This document shows positions 8,983 to 17,178 of a DNA stretch of 64,000 nucleotides, piece after piece. The notes beneath the pieces are model-generated. The model saw only the letters and a list, made by a program, of their open reading frames with translations, was not told where the DNA came from and searched no databases. Within the stretch, counting starts at the first letter, position 1, and each line of letters starts with the position of its first letter. The DNA is taken from contig NZ_JBDPLH010000006.1 in NCBI RefSeq assembly GCF_040187885.1, positions 62,001 through 126,000 of the forward strand, read 5' to 3'. Both the position numbers and the translations under genes were made by a program. The stretch is from Roseateles_E cavernae (GTDB lineage Bacteria; Pseudomonadota; Gammaproteobacteria; Burkholderiales; Burkholderiaceae_C).

Positions 8983-10236
8983 TCACCGATCAATCTCGCC
9001 GAACACGATGTCCATCGTGCCGATGATGGCCACGGCATCGGCCAGCATATGGCCGCGCGCCATCTCATCCAGCGCCGCCAGATGCGAGAAGCCCGGTGCA
9101 CGGATCTTCAGGCGGTAAGGCTTGTTGGCGCCATCGCTGACGATATAGATGCCGAACTCGCCCTTCGGGTGCTCGACCGCCGCATAGGCTTCGCCCTCGG
9201 GCACCTTGAAGCCCTCGGTAAAGAGCTTGAAGTGGTGGATCAGCTCCTCCATATTCGACTTCATGCCCACACGGGCCGGCGGCGCCACCTTGTGGTTGTC
9301 GGTGATGACCGGGCCGGGGTTCTTGCGCAGCCACTCGACGCACTGCTGGATGATGCGGTTGGACTGGCGCATCTCCTCGACGCGTACCACATAGCGGTCG
9401 TAGGTGTCGCCGTTGGTGCCGACCGGCACATCGAAATCGACGTGGGCATAGGCATCGTAGGGCTGGGTCTTGCGCAGGTCCCAGGGGATGCCGCAGCCGC
9501 GCAGCATCGGGCCGGTCAGGCCCAGGTTCAGCGCGCGCTCGGGCGTCAGCACACCGATGCCGACAGTGCGCTGCTTCCAGATGCGGTTGTCGGTCAGCAG
9601 GGTTTCGTAGTCGTCGACGTTCTTCGGGAAGCGCTTGCAGAAGTCCTCGATGAAGTCCAGCAAGGAGCCCGAGCGATTCTCATTGAGCATCGCAATGGTC
9701 TTGGCGTTCTTGATCTTGCTGACCTGGTATTGTGGCATCACGTCCGGCAGATCGCGGTAGACGCCGCCCGGACGGAAGTAGGCCGCATGCATGCGCGCGC
9801 CCGACACCGCCTCGTACATATCGAACAGGTCTTCGCGCTCGCGGAAGGCGTAGATCAGCACATTCATCGCGCCGCAGTCCAGCCCGTGCGCGCCCAGCCA
9901 CATCAGGTGGTTCAGCAGCCGGGTGATCTCGGCAAACATCACGCGGATGTACTGCGCACGGATCGGCACCGCGATGCCCAGCATCTTCTCGATCGCCAGG
10001 CAGTAGGCCTGCTCATTGGCCATCATCGACACATAGTCGAGACGGTCCATATAGGGCAGCGACTGGATATAGGTCTTGCTCTCGGCCAGCTTCTCGGTGG
10101 CGCGGTGCAGCAGGCCGATATGCGGATCGGCGCGCTGGATCACTTCGCCGTCGAGCTCCAGCACCAGGCGCAACACGCCGTGGGCGGCCGGATGCTGAGG
10201 ACCGAAATTGAGGGTGTAGTTCTTGATCTCGGCCAT
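8983..10236 (-). CDS. nuoD: NADH-quinone oxidoreductase subunit D
   Basis: Subunit of the connecting arm (49-kDa type) that forms the quinone site with NuoB and NuoH; it descends from the large subunit of [NiFe]-hydrogenases but lacks the metal site. The N-terminus has the family mark NFGPQHPAAHG, and the protein is 417 residues, normal for organisms in which NuoC and NuoD are separate. It is 3 bp downstream of nuoC. Confidence 0.97.
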   Translation of the reverse strand: MAEIKNYTLNFGPQHPAAHGVLRLVLELDGEVIQRADPHIGLLHRATEKLAESKTYIQSLPYMDRLDYVSMMANEQAYCLAIEKMLGIAVPIRAQYIRVMFAEITRLLNHLMWLGAHGLDCGAMNVLIYAFREREDLFDMYEAVSGARMHAAYFRPGGVYRDLPDVMPQYQVSKIKNAKTIAMLNENRSGSLLDFIEDFCKRFPKNVDDYETLLTDNRIWKQRTVGIGVLTPERALNLGLTGPMLRGCGIPWDLRKTQPYDAYAHVDFDVPVGTNGDTYDRYVVRVEEMRQSNRIIQQCVEWLRKNPGPVITDNHKVAPPARVGMKSNMEELIHHFKLFTEGFKVPEGEAYAAVEHPKGEFGIYIVSDGANKPYRLKIRAPGFSHLAALDEMARGHMLADAVAIIGTMDIVFGEIDR

Positions 10237-10239
10237 GGT

Positions 10240-10833
10240 TCAGAGTCCGCCGTAGTTTTCTTCGCGGATGATGCGCGGCGTGATCTCACGCGGCTCTATC
10301 GTCACCGGCTGGTAGATCACGCGCTTTTGCTCGGCGTCGTAGCGCATTTCGACATGGCCCGAGGTCGGGAAGTCCTTGCGCATCGGGTGGCCGATGAAAC
10401 CGTAGTCGGTCAGGATGCGGCGCAGGTCTTCATGACCTTCGAAGATGATGCCGTAGAGATCGAACGCTTCGCGCTCAAACCAGTTGGCCGCGTTCCAGAC
10501 AGGCGTCAGCGCCGCCACGAGGGGCAGGTCATCGTCCGGGCAGAACACCTTCAGCCGCACACGCCAGTTCTTGCTGACCGACAGCAGATGGGTCGCGACG
10601 GCAAAGCGCGGGCCTTCGTAGCCACCGTTGCCATAGTCGCTGTAGTCCAGGCCGCAAAGATCGATCAGCTGCTCGAACTTCAGCTCGGCGTGATCACGCA
10701 AGGTGGTCGCCACCGCCAGATAGTCGGCCGCCGCCACCTGGATGGTGATCTCGCCGAACTCGCGCTTGAGGCTCTGGATCTGGCCGCCCAGCGCTGCTTC
10801 CAGCGCGGCTTGCAGGGTGTCAAGTTTGCTCAT
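10240..10833 (-). CDS. nuoC: NADH-quinone oxidoreductase subunit C
   Basis: Connecting-arm subunit (30-kDa type), 197 residues. The conserved C-terminal part includes WFEREAFDLYGIIFEGH and the following RRILTDYGFIGHPMRKDFP region. The ATG at 10833 follows the nuoB stop by 13 bp. NuoC is not fused to NuoD here, in contrast to Enterobacteria. Confidence 0.97.
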   Translation of the reverse strand: MSKLDTLQAALEAALGGQIQSLKREFGEITIQVAAADYLAVATTLRDHAELKFEQLIDLCGLDYSDYGNGGYEGPRFAVATHLLSVSKNWRVRLKVFCPDDDLPLVAALTPVWNAANWFEREAFDLYGIIFEGHEDLRRILTDYGFIGHPMRKDFPTSGHVEMRYDAEQKRVIYQPVTIEPREITPRIIREENYGGL

Positions 10834-10846
10834 GAATGCCTAACCT

Positions 10847-11323
10847 TCAGCGCGCGATGGTGTTTTCGCGGCGGATCTTGGCCTGCAGCTGCAAGATGCC
10901 GTACAGCAGGGCCTCGGCCGTCGGCGGACAGCCCGGCACATAGACATCGACCGGCACGATGCGGTCGCAGCCGCGCACCACCGAGTAGCTGTAGTGATAG
11001 TAGCCGCCGCCATTGGCGCAGGAGCCCATCGACAGCACCCAGCGCGGCTCGGCCATCTGGTCGTAGACCTTGCGCAGCGCCGGCGCCATCTTGTTGCACA
11101 GGGTGCCGGCCACGATCATCAGATCGGACTGCCGCGGGCTGGGCCGGAACAGCATGCCGAAGCGATCGATGTCATAACGGGCCGCGCCCGCATGCATCAT
11201 CTCGACCGCACAGCAGGCCAGACCAAAGGTCATCGGCCACAACGACCCGGTCTTGGACCAGTTGATCAACTTGTCGACCGAGGTGGTGACAAAGCCCTCT
11301 TTCAAAACGCCTTCGATGCCCAT
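10847..11323 (-). CDS. nuoB: NADH-quinone oxidoreductase subunit B (cluster N2)
   Basis: Carries the terminal [4Fe-4S] cluster N2, which reduces quinone. All four ligands are present, including the unusual tandem pair: Cys37-Cys38, Cys102 (GSCANGGG) and Cys132 (VPGCPP). 158 residues, normal length. It lies between nuoA (27 bp upstream) and nuoC. Confidence 0.97.
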   Translation of the reverse strand: MGIEGVLKEGFVTTSVDKLINWSKTGSLWPMTFGLACCAVEMMHAGAARYDIDRFGMLFRPSPRQSDLMIVAGTLCNKMAPALRKVYDQMAEPRWVLSMGSCANGGGYYHYSYSVVRGCDRIVPVDVYVPGCPPTAEALLYGILQLQAKIRRENTIAR

Positions 11324-11350
11324 GGGGTGTGCCTTCGGGTCAAGCCTTGT

Positions 11351-11710
11351 TTATTCCCAGTCCAGGGCGCCTTTTTTCCACTCGTAGGCAAAACCCACGA
11401 CCAGAATGCCGAGGAAAATCATCATGGCCCAGAAACCCGCCGCACCAATCTCGCGCAAGGACACAGCCCAGGGAAACAGGAAGGCGATTTCCAGGTCAAA
11501 CAAAATGAACAGAATGGCCACGAGGTAATAGCGCACATCGAATTTCATGCGCGCGTCTTCAAAAGCCTCGAAGCCGCATTCGTAAGGGGAGTTCTTGGCC
11601 TGATCCGGCCGGTTCGGTCCGAGCAGAAAGCCCAGCACCTGGGGCGCCACGCCGACGCCTGCGCCGACCAGGATGAAGAGGATGACGGGTAGGTACTGAT
11701 CCAAGTTCAT
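11351..11710 (-). CDS. nuoA: NADH-quinone oxidoreductase subunit A
   Basis: First gene of the complex I operon: a 119-residue three-helix membrane subunit. The conserved loop PYECGFEA and the acidic-helix motif VAILFILFDLEIAFLFPW are intact. The start is the ATG at 11710 (MNLDQYLPV); upstream of it the frame stays open but runs through a terminator-like hairpin and has no family similarity. See the hairpin at 11764-11819 for a possible control point. Confidence 0.96.
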   Translation of the reverse strand: MNLDQYLPVILFILVGAGVGVAPQVLGFLLGPNRPDQAKNSPYECGFEAFEDARMKFDVRYYLVAILFILFDLEIAFLFPWAVSLREIGAAGFWAMMIFLGILVVGFAYEWKKGALDWE

Positions 11711-11763
11711 GGTTGACGCTCTAGTGATCCACCGCAGCACCTCCAGGCACCGCAGCCGAATTT

Positions 11764-11819
11764 CGAAAAAAAGCAACGGGCGCGCCGCCAGCGAAATCAT
11801 TCGCTTACGGACCGCGCCC
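11764..11819 (-). terminator. Intrinsic-terminator-like hairpin in the nuo leader
   Basis: On the minus strand a 7-bp GC stem (GGGCGCG with CGCGCCC, 11813-11819 and 11778-11784) encloses a second 6-bp stem (AGCGAA/TTCGCT) and is followed, after a short spacer, by seven consecutive T (11766-11772). This is the shape of a Rho-independent terminator. It lies between tRNA-Leu and nuoA, only about 55 bp before the nuoA start. It may end the secG-tRNA transcript or attenuate entry into the nuo operon. Confidence 0.65.
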
Positions 11820-11922
11820 GCCTTGTCCCCTACAGCAAGCCTCCTCGGAGATACCCGCTGCGACAGGGCGCTTCGATCAGCAGATTCAGGGCTCCAGCCC
11901 GAAGAATGCTAACCGATTGATC

Positions 11923-12007
11923 TGGTGCCGTCGGCGAGACTCGAACTCGCACAGCTTTCGCCACTACCCCCTCAAGATAGCGTGTCTACCAATTTCACCA
12001 CGACGGC
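11923..12007 (-). tRNA. tRNA-Leu(GAG)
   Basis: Reads as an 85-nt class II tRNA with encoded CCA. The acceptor stem GCCGTCG pairs with CGACGGC, followed by A and CCA. The D-arm (TGGTAGACACG), an anticodon stem CTATC/GGTAG around the loop TTGAGGG, a long variable arm and the T-arm (GTTCGAGTC) are all present. The anticodon is GAG, reading CUC and CUU leucine codons. It sits between secG and nuoA on the same strand, an arrangement I know from other Burkholderiales. Confidence 0.96.
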
Positions 12008-12066
12008 TGTCAATTACTTTCGCTACTGCCTGGTGGCTTGAGGTTTGCTCCCAGACAGCCTCGAAT

Positions 12067-12072
12067 TCTATA
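12067..12072 (-). promoter_or_regulatory. Possible -10 element upstream of tRNA-Leu
   Basis: TATAGA (within GGTATAGAAT) on the minus strand, about 60 bp upstream of the tRNA-Leu 5' end in the secG-tRNA spacer. No convincing -35 box lies 16-18 bp upstream, so this is only a candidate promoter for tRNA-Leu, and possibly nuo. Confidence 0.35.
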
Positions 12073-12162
12073 CCGAAAATCCCTAGCTTCTGAAGAGCTG
12101 ATGAAGGATTTTGCCAAGCTCATGCAGGTCTTGTGCGCCCTGCATGACGAGGCTCAAGGTGC

Positions 12163-12534
12163 TCAGTTCGAGGCAGCGGAGGCGGCCGGCAGCGCCGCAG
12201 GCACGGCGCCCGGAATCGCCGCAGCGCCCGAAGCCGGCGCGCTCGCCGGCGCCGCGCGGTCCAGCACGCTCTCACCACCAGCGGCCGCGCCGGCGCGCTG
12301 GTTGCCCATATAGGCCAGCGCCAGCGTGCAGGCAAAAAACACCGTGGCGCAGATCGCCGTGCTGCGCGACAGGAAGTTGGCGCTGCCGGTCGCCCCGAAC
12401 AGACTGCCCGAGGCACCACTGCCGAAGGAGGCGCCCATATCGGCGCCCTTGCCATGCTGCACCAGCACCAGACCGATCATCGTCAACGCACTCAGCAGCT
12501 GAACGATCAGCACCAGATTCATGAAAACTTGCAT
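12163..12534 (-). CDS. secG: Protein translocase subunit SecG
   Basis: Small accessory subunit of the SecYEG channel. Two hydrophobic helices (about 5-22 and 57-75) flank the conserved loop LVQHGKGADMGASFG with the following SGSLFGATGSANFLSR. At 123 residues it is longer than E. coli SecG because of an Ala-rich tail, common in this order. Perfect palindromic stems without a T-run lie on both sides of the gene (12562-12583 before it, 12120-12147 after it) and may protect or punctuate the mRNA. Confidence 0.93.
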   Translation of the reverse strand: MQVFMNLVLIVQLLSALTMIGLVLVQHGKGADMGASFGSGASGSLFGATGSANFLSRSTAICATVFFACTLALAYMGNQRAGAAAGGESVLDRAAPASAPASGAAAIPGAVPAALPAASAASN

Positions 12535-12596
12535 CTCAATTCACTCCAAAGATTCTTCTTGATGCCGCGCACCGGCGCGGCATGTCTGTTTATTCG

Positions 12597-13337
12597 TCAA
12601 TGCGCCGCGCGGCAGATGGCGGCAAAATCCGCTGCCTTCAAGGCCGCGCCGCCGATCAGGCCGCCATCGATATCGGGCTGGGCAAACAGCTGCGCGGCAT
12701 TGTCGGCCTTGACGCTGCCGCCATAGAGAATGCGCATCGAATCGGACTTCTGCGTGGCCGCATGCAGCTGCGTGCGCAGCACCGCATGCACCGCCTGCGC
12801 CTGTTCGGGCGAGGCCGTCAGCCCGGTACCGATGGCCCAGACCGGCTCATAGGCCAGCACGATCTCGCCGATGCAATGCGTCAGCGTGTGGATCACCGCC
12901 GCCAGCTGGCGCTTGACGACCAGCTCGGTCTGACCCGCCTCGCGTTCGGCCAGCGTTTCGCCGACGCAGACGATGGGCGTCACGCCATGCGCCAACGCTG
13001 CCTTGGCCTTGTCGGCCACCAGTTGATCGCTCTCCTGGTGGTAGGCACGGCGCTCGGAATGACCGACGATCACATAGCGGCAGCCGATATCGGCCAGCAT
13101 CGCCGACGAGACTTCGCCGGTGTAAGCGCCCTGCTCGTGTGCCGAGCAATCCTGGGCACCGAAAGCGATGGCCGCGCCGGTCAGCGCCAGCGCGGTTTCG
13201 CTGATGTAGGGAAACGGCACGCAGACCGCCACATCGGCACTCCACGGCCCCGCTTCTTTCAGACCGGCCAGCAAAAGCGCATTGGCAGCGCGGCTGCCAT
13301 GCATCTTCCAGTTGCCCACGACCAGTTTCTTGCGCAT
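12597..13337 (-). CDS. tpiA: Triosephosphate isomerase
   Basis: Glycolytic TIM-barrel enzyme that interconverts glyceraldehyde-3-phosphate and dihydroxyacetone phosphate. All catalytic residues are present: Asn9 and Lys11 in VGNWKMHGS, His93 in VGHSERR and Glu164 in AYEPVWAIGTG. 246 residues, normal. It lies 14 bp behind the quinone oxidoreductase gene and 62 bp ahead of secG, on the same strand. Confidence 0.97.
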   Translation of the reverse strand: MRKKLVVGNWKMHGSRAANALLLAGLKEAGPWSADVAVCVPFPYISETALALTGAAIAFGAQDCSAHEQGAYTGEVSSAMLADIGCRYVIVGHSERRAYHQESDQLVADKAKAALAHGVTPIVCVGETLAEREAGQTELVVKRQLAAVIHTLTHCIGEIVLAYEPVWAIGTGLTASPEQAQAVHAVLRTQLHAATQKSDSMRILYGGSVKADNAAQLFAQPDIDGGLIGGAALKAADFAAICRAAH

Positions 13338-13351
13338 CGAATACTCCAGAC

Positions 13352-14338
13352 TTACCAGCTCAGCACGATCTTGCCGACATGCTCGCCCGACTCCATCAAG
13401 CCGTGGGCGGCCGCGGCCTGATCGGCAGCAAAAGTGCGATAGATGACGGGAACAACTGCTCGCGACACCAGCAGCGGCCAGACGCGCTCACGCAGCGCGC
13501 TGGCGATGCCGGCCTTGAACGCCAGCGAGCGCGGCCGCAGGGTCGAGCCGCTGATCGTCAGCCGACGACGCAGCACGGCACCGGCATCGAACCTGGCGTC
13601 CACCCCACCCTGCACCGCGATGATGACCATGCGGCCATCGTCGGCCAGGCATTGCACACCGCGCTCCACATAAGCCCCGGCCACCATGTCCAGGATCACA
13701 TCGACGCCACGCCCTTCGGTCGCCGCCTTGACCTCGGCGACGAAGTCCTGGGTCTTGTAGTTGATCACGACATCCGCACCCAGCTTCAGGCAGGCTTCGG
13801 CCTTGTCGGCAGTGCCGACCGTGACCAGCACCCGCGAGCCCAGCGCCTTGGCGATCTGGATCGCCGTGACGCCGATGCCGCTGCTGCCGCCATGCACCAA
13901 CAGGCTTTCGCCCGGCTGCAGGCGCGCCCGCTCGAACACATTCGACCAGACGGTAAAAAAGGTCTCCGGCAGGCTGGCGGCCTCGGCCATGCTCCAGCCC
14001 GCCGGCACCGGCAGACATTGCGCGATCGGCGCCACGCACAGCTGCGCATAGCCACCGCCAGCCACCAAGGCGCAGACGGCATCGCCCAGCTTGAGGCCGG
14101 CGGCAGCCAGCTCGGCCGCATCGCCAGCCACAATCCGGCCGGCCACCTCCAGGCCCGGCAGATCGCTGGCACCCGCCGGCGGCGGATACGCCCCCTTGCG
14201 CTGCAGCACATCGGGGCGGTTGATGCCATAGGCCTCGACCGCGATCAAGAGCTCCCCAAGCCCGGCAACGGGATCGGGCCGCTCGATGAGCTGCAACACT
14301 TCGGGGCCGCCGGGGCGGCTGATGGCAATGGCCTTCAT
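13352..14338 (-). CDS. NAD(P)H:quinone oxidoreductase, MDR/zinc-free type
   Basis: Medium-chain reductase of the quinone oxidoreductase (PIG3/QorA-like) group, 328 residues. The N-terminal GroES-like domain is followed by a Rossmann domain with the nucleotide-binding stretch LLVHGGSSGIGVTAIQIAK (about residues 143-161). The zinc-binding cysteines of alcohol dehydrogenases are absent, as expected for this branch. The start is the ATG at 14338 (MKAIAISRPGGPEVL); the open frame further upstream runs into pnp. The substrate cannot be told from sequence. Confidence 0.85.
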   Translation of the reverse strand: MKAIAISRPGGPEVLQLIERPDPVAGLGELLIAVEAYGINRPDVLQRKGAYPPPAGASDLPGLEVAGRIVAGDAAELAAAGLKLGDAVCALVAGGGYAQLCVAPIAQCLPVPAGWSMAEAASLPETFFTVWSNVFERARLQPGESLLVHGGSSGIGVTAIQIAKALGSRVLVTVGTADKAEACLKLGADVVINYKTQDFVAEVKAATEGRGVDVILDMVAGAYVERGVQCLADDGRMVIIAVQGGVDARFDAGAVLRRRLTISGSTLRPRSLAFKAGIASALRERVWPLLVSRAVVPVIYRTFAADQAAAAHGLMESGEHVGKIVLSW

Positions 14339-14348
14339 GCGTCCTTGC

Positions 14349-16490
14349 TTACTCTTGCGGCGCAGCGTCTTCCTGAGGAGCCGCCACCGGCGCCGCATCG
14401 CGGTCCAGCAGCGCCTTCATCGACAGCTTGATGCGACCCTTCTCATCGGTCTCCAGCACCTTGACCTTGACGATCTGGCCTTCCTTCAGGAAGTCGGTGA
14501 CCTTCTCGACACGCTGATGGGCGATCTGGCTGATGTGCAGCAGACCATCCTTGCCGGGCAGCAGGTTCACCAGGGCACCGAAGTCCAGAATCTTGGTGAT
14601 CGGGCCTTCGTAGATCTTGCCGATCTCGACTTCGGCGGTGATCTCCTGGATGCGACGCTTGGCGTGCTCGGCCTTGTCGGCATCGGTCGATGCGATCGTG
14701 ATCGTGCCGTCTTCACCGATGTCGATGGTCGTGCCGGTTTCCTCGGTCAGCGCGCGGATGGTGGCGCCGCCCTTGCCGATCACGTCACGGATCTTTTCCG
14801 GATTGATCTTGATGGTGTACAGACGCGGCGCGAACTGCGACACCTCGGTATTGGCCACGCCCATCGCCTCGACCATCTTGCCCAGGATGTGCAGACGCGC
14901 TTCCTTGGCCTGAGCCAGTGCGACCTGCATGATTTCCTTGGTGATGCCCTGGATCTTGATGTCCATCTGCAGCGCGGTGATGCCGCCGGTGGTGCCGGCC
15001 ACCTTGAAGTCCATATCGCCCAGATGATCTTCATCGCCCAGGATGTCGGTCAGCACGGCGAAGCGGTTGCCGTCCTTGATCAGGCCCATCGCGATGCCGG
15101 CCACATGGGCCTTCATCGGCACGCCGGCATCCATCAGCGCCAGGCAGCCGCCGCAGACCGAAGCCATCGACGAAGAGCCGTTGGACTCGGTGATCTCCGA
15201 CACCAGACGCATCGTGTAGGGGAAGTCTTCCTTGCTCGGCAGTGCGGCAATCAGCGCGCGCTTGGCCAGGCGGCCGTGACCGATTTCGCGACGCTTGGGC
15301 GTGCCGAAACGGCCTGCCTCGCCGGTGGCGAAGGGAGGCATGTTGTAGTGCAGCATGAAGCGGTCTTCGAACTCGCCGGCCAGCGCGTCGATGCGCTGCG
15401 CGTCACGGTCGGTGCCCAGCGTGGCGACCACCAGGGCCTGGGTCTCGCCGCGGGTGAACAGCGAGGAGCCGTGGGTACGCGGCAGCAGGCTGTTGCGGAT
15501 TTCGATGGCGCGCACGGTGCGGGTGTCACGGCCGTCGATGCGCGGCTCGCCGGCCAGGATCTGGCCACGCACGATCTTGGCTTCGATCTCGAACAGCAGG
15601 GCTTCGATGGCGACGCTGTCGAAGGCCACGCCTTCGGCCTTCAGGGCGGCCATCACATCGGCGTAGGCCGCGCGGCAGGCCTGGGTGCGGGCCTGCTTGT
15701 TGCGGATCTGGTAGGCGGCTTCGAGCTTGGCCTTGGCCAGGCCGTCGATCTTGGCGATCAGGGCCTCGTCCTTGGCAGGCGGCTGCCAGTCCCAGGCCGG
15801 CTTGCCGGCGTCACGCACCAGCTCATTGATCGCGGCGATCGCGACATTACCCTGCTCGTGGCCGAACACCACGGCGCCCAGCATCACTTCTTCGCTCAGG
15901 CCGGCGGCTTCGGACTCGACCATCAGCACGGCGGACTGCGTGCCGGCGACCACCAGGTCCAGCTGGCTGTCCTTCAGCGCGGTCTGACCCGGGTTCAACA
16001 CGTACTCGCCATTGACATAGCCGACACGGGCCGCACCGATGGGGCCGTTGAACGGGATGCCGCTGACGGCCAGCGCGGCGCTGGTGGCGATCATCGCGGC
16101 GATGTCGGCCTGCACCTCGGGGTTCAGGCTGACGACATGGACGATGACCTGGACTTCGTTGTAGAAGCCTTCAGGGAACAGCGGGCGGATCGGACGGTCG
16201 ATCAGGCGGCAGGTCAGCGTCTCCAGCTCGCTGGGGCGACCTTCGCGCTTGAAGAAGCTGCCGGGGATCTTGCCGGCGGCATAGGACTTCTCGGTGTAGT
16301 CGACGGTCAGCGGGAAGAAGTCCTGGCCGGCCTTGGCCTCGGTCTTGGCCACCACGGTGGCCAGCACCACGGTGTCATCGATATTCACCAGCACGGCGCC
16401 GGTGGCCTGGCGAGCGATCTCGCCGGTTTCCATCGTGACGGTGTGGGCACCCCACTGAAAGGTCTTCGTGACTTTATTGAACATGCTCAT
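14349..16490 (-). CDS. pnp: Polyribonucleotide nucleotidyltransferase (PNPase)
   Basis: Phosphorolytic 3'-5' exoribonuclease of RNA turnover. The order is RNase PH-like domain 1, alpha-helical linker, RNase PH-like domain 2 (with GGCLALMDAGVP), KH domain (IGKGGATIRALTEETG) and C-terminal S1 domain (GKDGLLHISQIAHQRVEKV). About 713 residues. Three ATG codons stand close together at 16496, 16490 and 16484; the Shine-Dalgarno GAGGAG abuts the first and is ideally spaced (6 nt) for the second, so 16490 is chosen. It follows rpsO, as in most proteobacteria. Confidence 0.96.
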   Translation of the reverse strand: MSMFNKVTKTFQWGAHTVTMETGEIARQATGAVLVNIDDTVVLATVVAKTEAKAGQDFFPLTVDYTEKSYAAGKIPGSFFKREGRPSELETLTCRLIDRPIRPLFPEGFYNEVQVIVHVVSLNPEVQADIAAMIATSAALAVSGIPFNGPIGAARVGYVNGEYVLNPGQTALKDSQLDLVVAGTQSAVLMVESEAAGLSEEVMLGAVVFGHEQGNVAIAAINELVRDAGKPAWDWQPPAKDEALIAKIDGLAKAKLEAAYQIRNKQARTQACRAAYADVMAALKAEGVAFDSVAIEALLFEIEAKIVRGQILAGEPRIDGRDTRTVRAIEIRNSLLPRTHGSSLFTRGETQALVVATLGTDRDAQRIDALAGEFEDRFMLHYNMPPFATGEAGRFGTPKRREIGHGRLAKRALIAALPSKEDFPYTMRLVSEITESNGSSSMASVCGGCLALMDAGVPMKAHVAGIAMGLIKDGNRFAVLTDILGDEDHLGDMDFKVAGTTGGITALQMDIKIQGITKEIMQVALAQAKEARLHILGKMVEAMGVANTEVSQFAPRLYTIKINPEKIRDVIGKGGATIRALTEETGTTIDIGEDGTITIASTDADKAEHAKRRIQEITAEVEIGKIYEGPITKILDFGALVNLLPGKDGLLHISQIAHQRVEKVTDFLKEGQIVKVKVLETDEKGRIKLSMKALLDRDAAPVAAPQEDAAPQE

Positions 16491-16655
16491 GCTCATCTCC
16501 TCTTGATGTCATGCCGCTTGCGGTGCGGCTCAGGACCGGGAGTGAGACTGGGTTTGGCGGGATGCCATTCCAGAGAATCTGCTTCACATCGAACGATGCA
16601 GAGGCCTTGGAATGACACAGCAGCGCCACGTCAGCTCAACTCCAACTGAAAGCGT

Positions 16656-16698
16656 AAAAGACAAAGAGCCTGTGCTGGACGTTGACCCAGACAGGCTC
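16656..16698 (-). terminator. Rho-independent terminator after rpsO
   Basis: Stem GAGCCTGT/ACAGGCTC (16691-16698 with 16666-16673), extended by CTGG/CCAG pairs in the loop, followed on the minus strand by TTTGTCTTTT. It lies 19 bp beyond the rpsO stop and about 165 bp before pnp, the position of the rpsO-pnp terminator in other bacteria. Confidence 0.8.
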
Positions 16699-16716
16699 CT
16701 TGATCTCACACGCGAA

Positions 16717-16977
16717 TTACTTGCGCAGGCCCAGCTTCTGGATCAGCGCGACGTAACGGGCGGCGTCCTTGCTCTTCAGATAGGCCAGCAGGCTCTTGCG
16801 CGTGTTGACCATCTTCAGCAGACCACGACGACCATGGTGGTCCTTCATGTTTGCCTTGAAGTGGGGGGTCAACGAGTTGATGCGCGCGGTCAGCAGAGCC
16901 ACCTGGACTTCCGGCGAGCCGGTGTCGTTGGCGCTGCGGGCGTTCGACTGAACGATTTCTGCTTTATTGATGGTCAT
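16717..16977 (-). CDS. rpsO: 30S ribosomal protein S15
   Basis: Primary 16S-rRNA-binding protein of the small subunit, 86 residues. Recognisable features are the N-terminal MTINKAEIVQ, the central LTARINSLTPHFKANMKDHH and the C-terminal RRGLLKMVNTRKSLLAYLK. The start is the ATG at 16977; the frame is open upstream but not conserved. A strong -10 box lies about 175 bp upstream, leaving a long leader in which S15 autoregulation, known in E. coli, could act. Confidence 0.97.
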   Translation of the reverse strand: MTINKAEIVQSNARSANDTGSPEVQVALLTARINSLTPHFKANMKDHHGRRGLLKMVNTRKSLLAYLKSKDAARYVALIQKLGLRK

Positions 16978-17152
16978 ATGCGTTTCCAGCATTCGGATTC
17001 CGCTGGAACGACAACAAGGCCAATGCCCTGCCACGCACACAGACGGTTTCCATGGTTTTACTTGCGGTCACGGGTGAAACCGACCCGAGCCGTGCCTTGA
17101 TTTCACTCACCCGGGCTCCCCTACGGGCTAGCTCGGCGAGCAAAACCTGCGG

Positions 17153-17158
17153 ATTATA
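17153..17158 (-). promoter_or_regulatory. -10 box of a probable rpsO promoter
   Basis: A perfect TATAAT on the minus strand, 176 bp ahead of the rpsO start and just after the stop of the upstream binding-protein gene. The -35 region (TGAAGC at 17-bp spacing) is poor. The rest of the 200-bp spacer holds no gene. Confidence 0.5.
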
Positions 17159-17178
17159 GACCAAGTCGGCAGCATGCT

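Noticed and set aside
12038..12313. Small plus-strand frame across the secG 3' end
   Set aside because: Most of it is antisense to secG; no ribosome binding site or similarity.
14286..16649. Open frame antisense to pnp
   Set aside because: PNPase domains are complete on the other strand; the antisense translation is repetitive in Gly, Leu and Asp with no family features.
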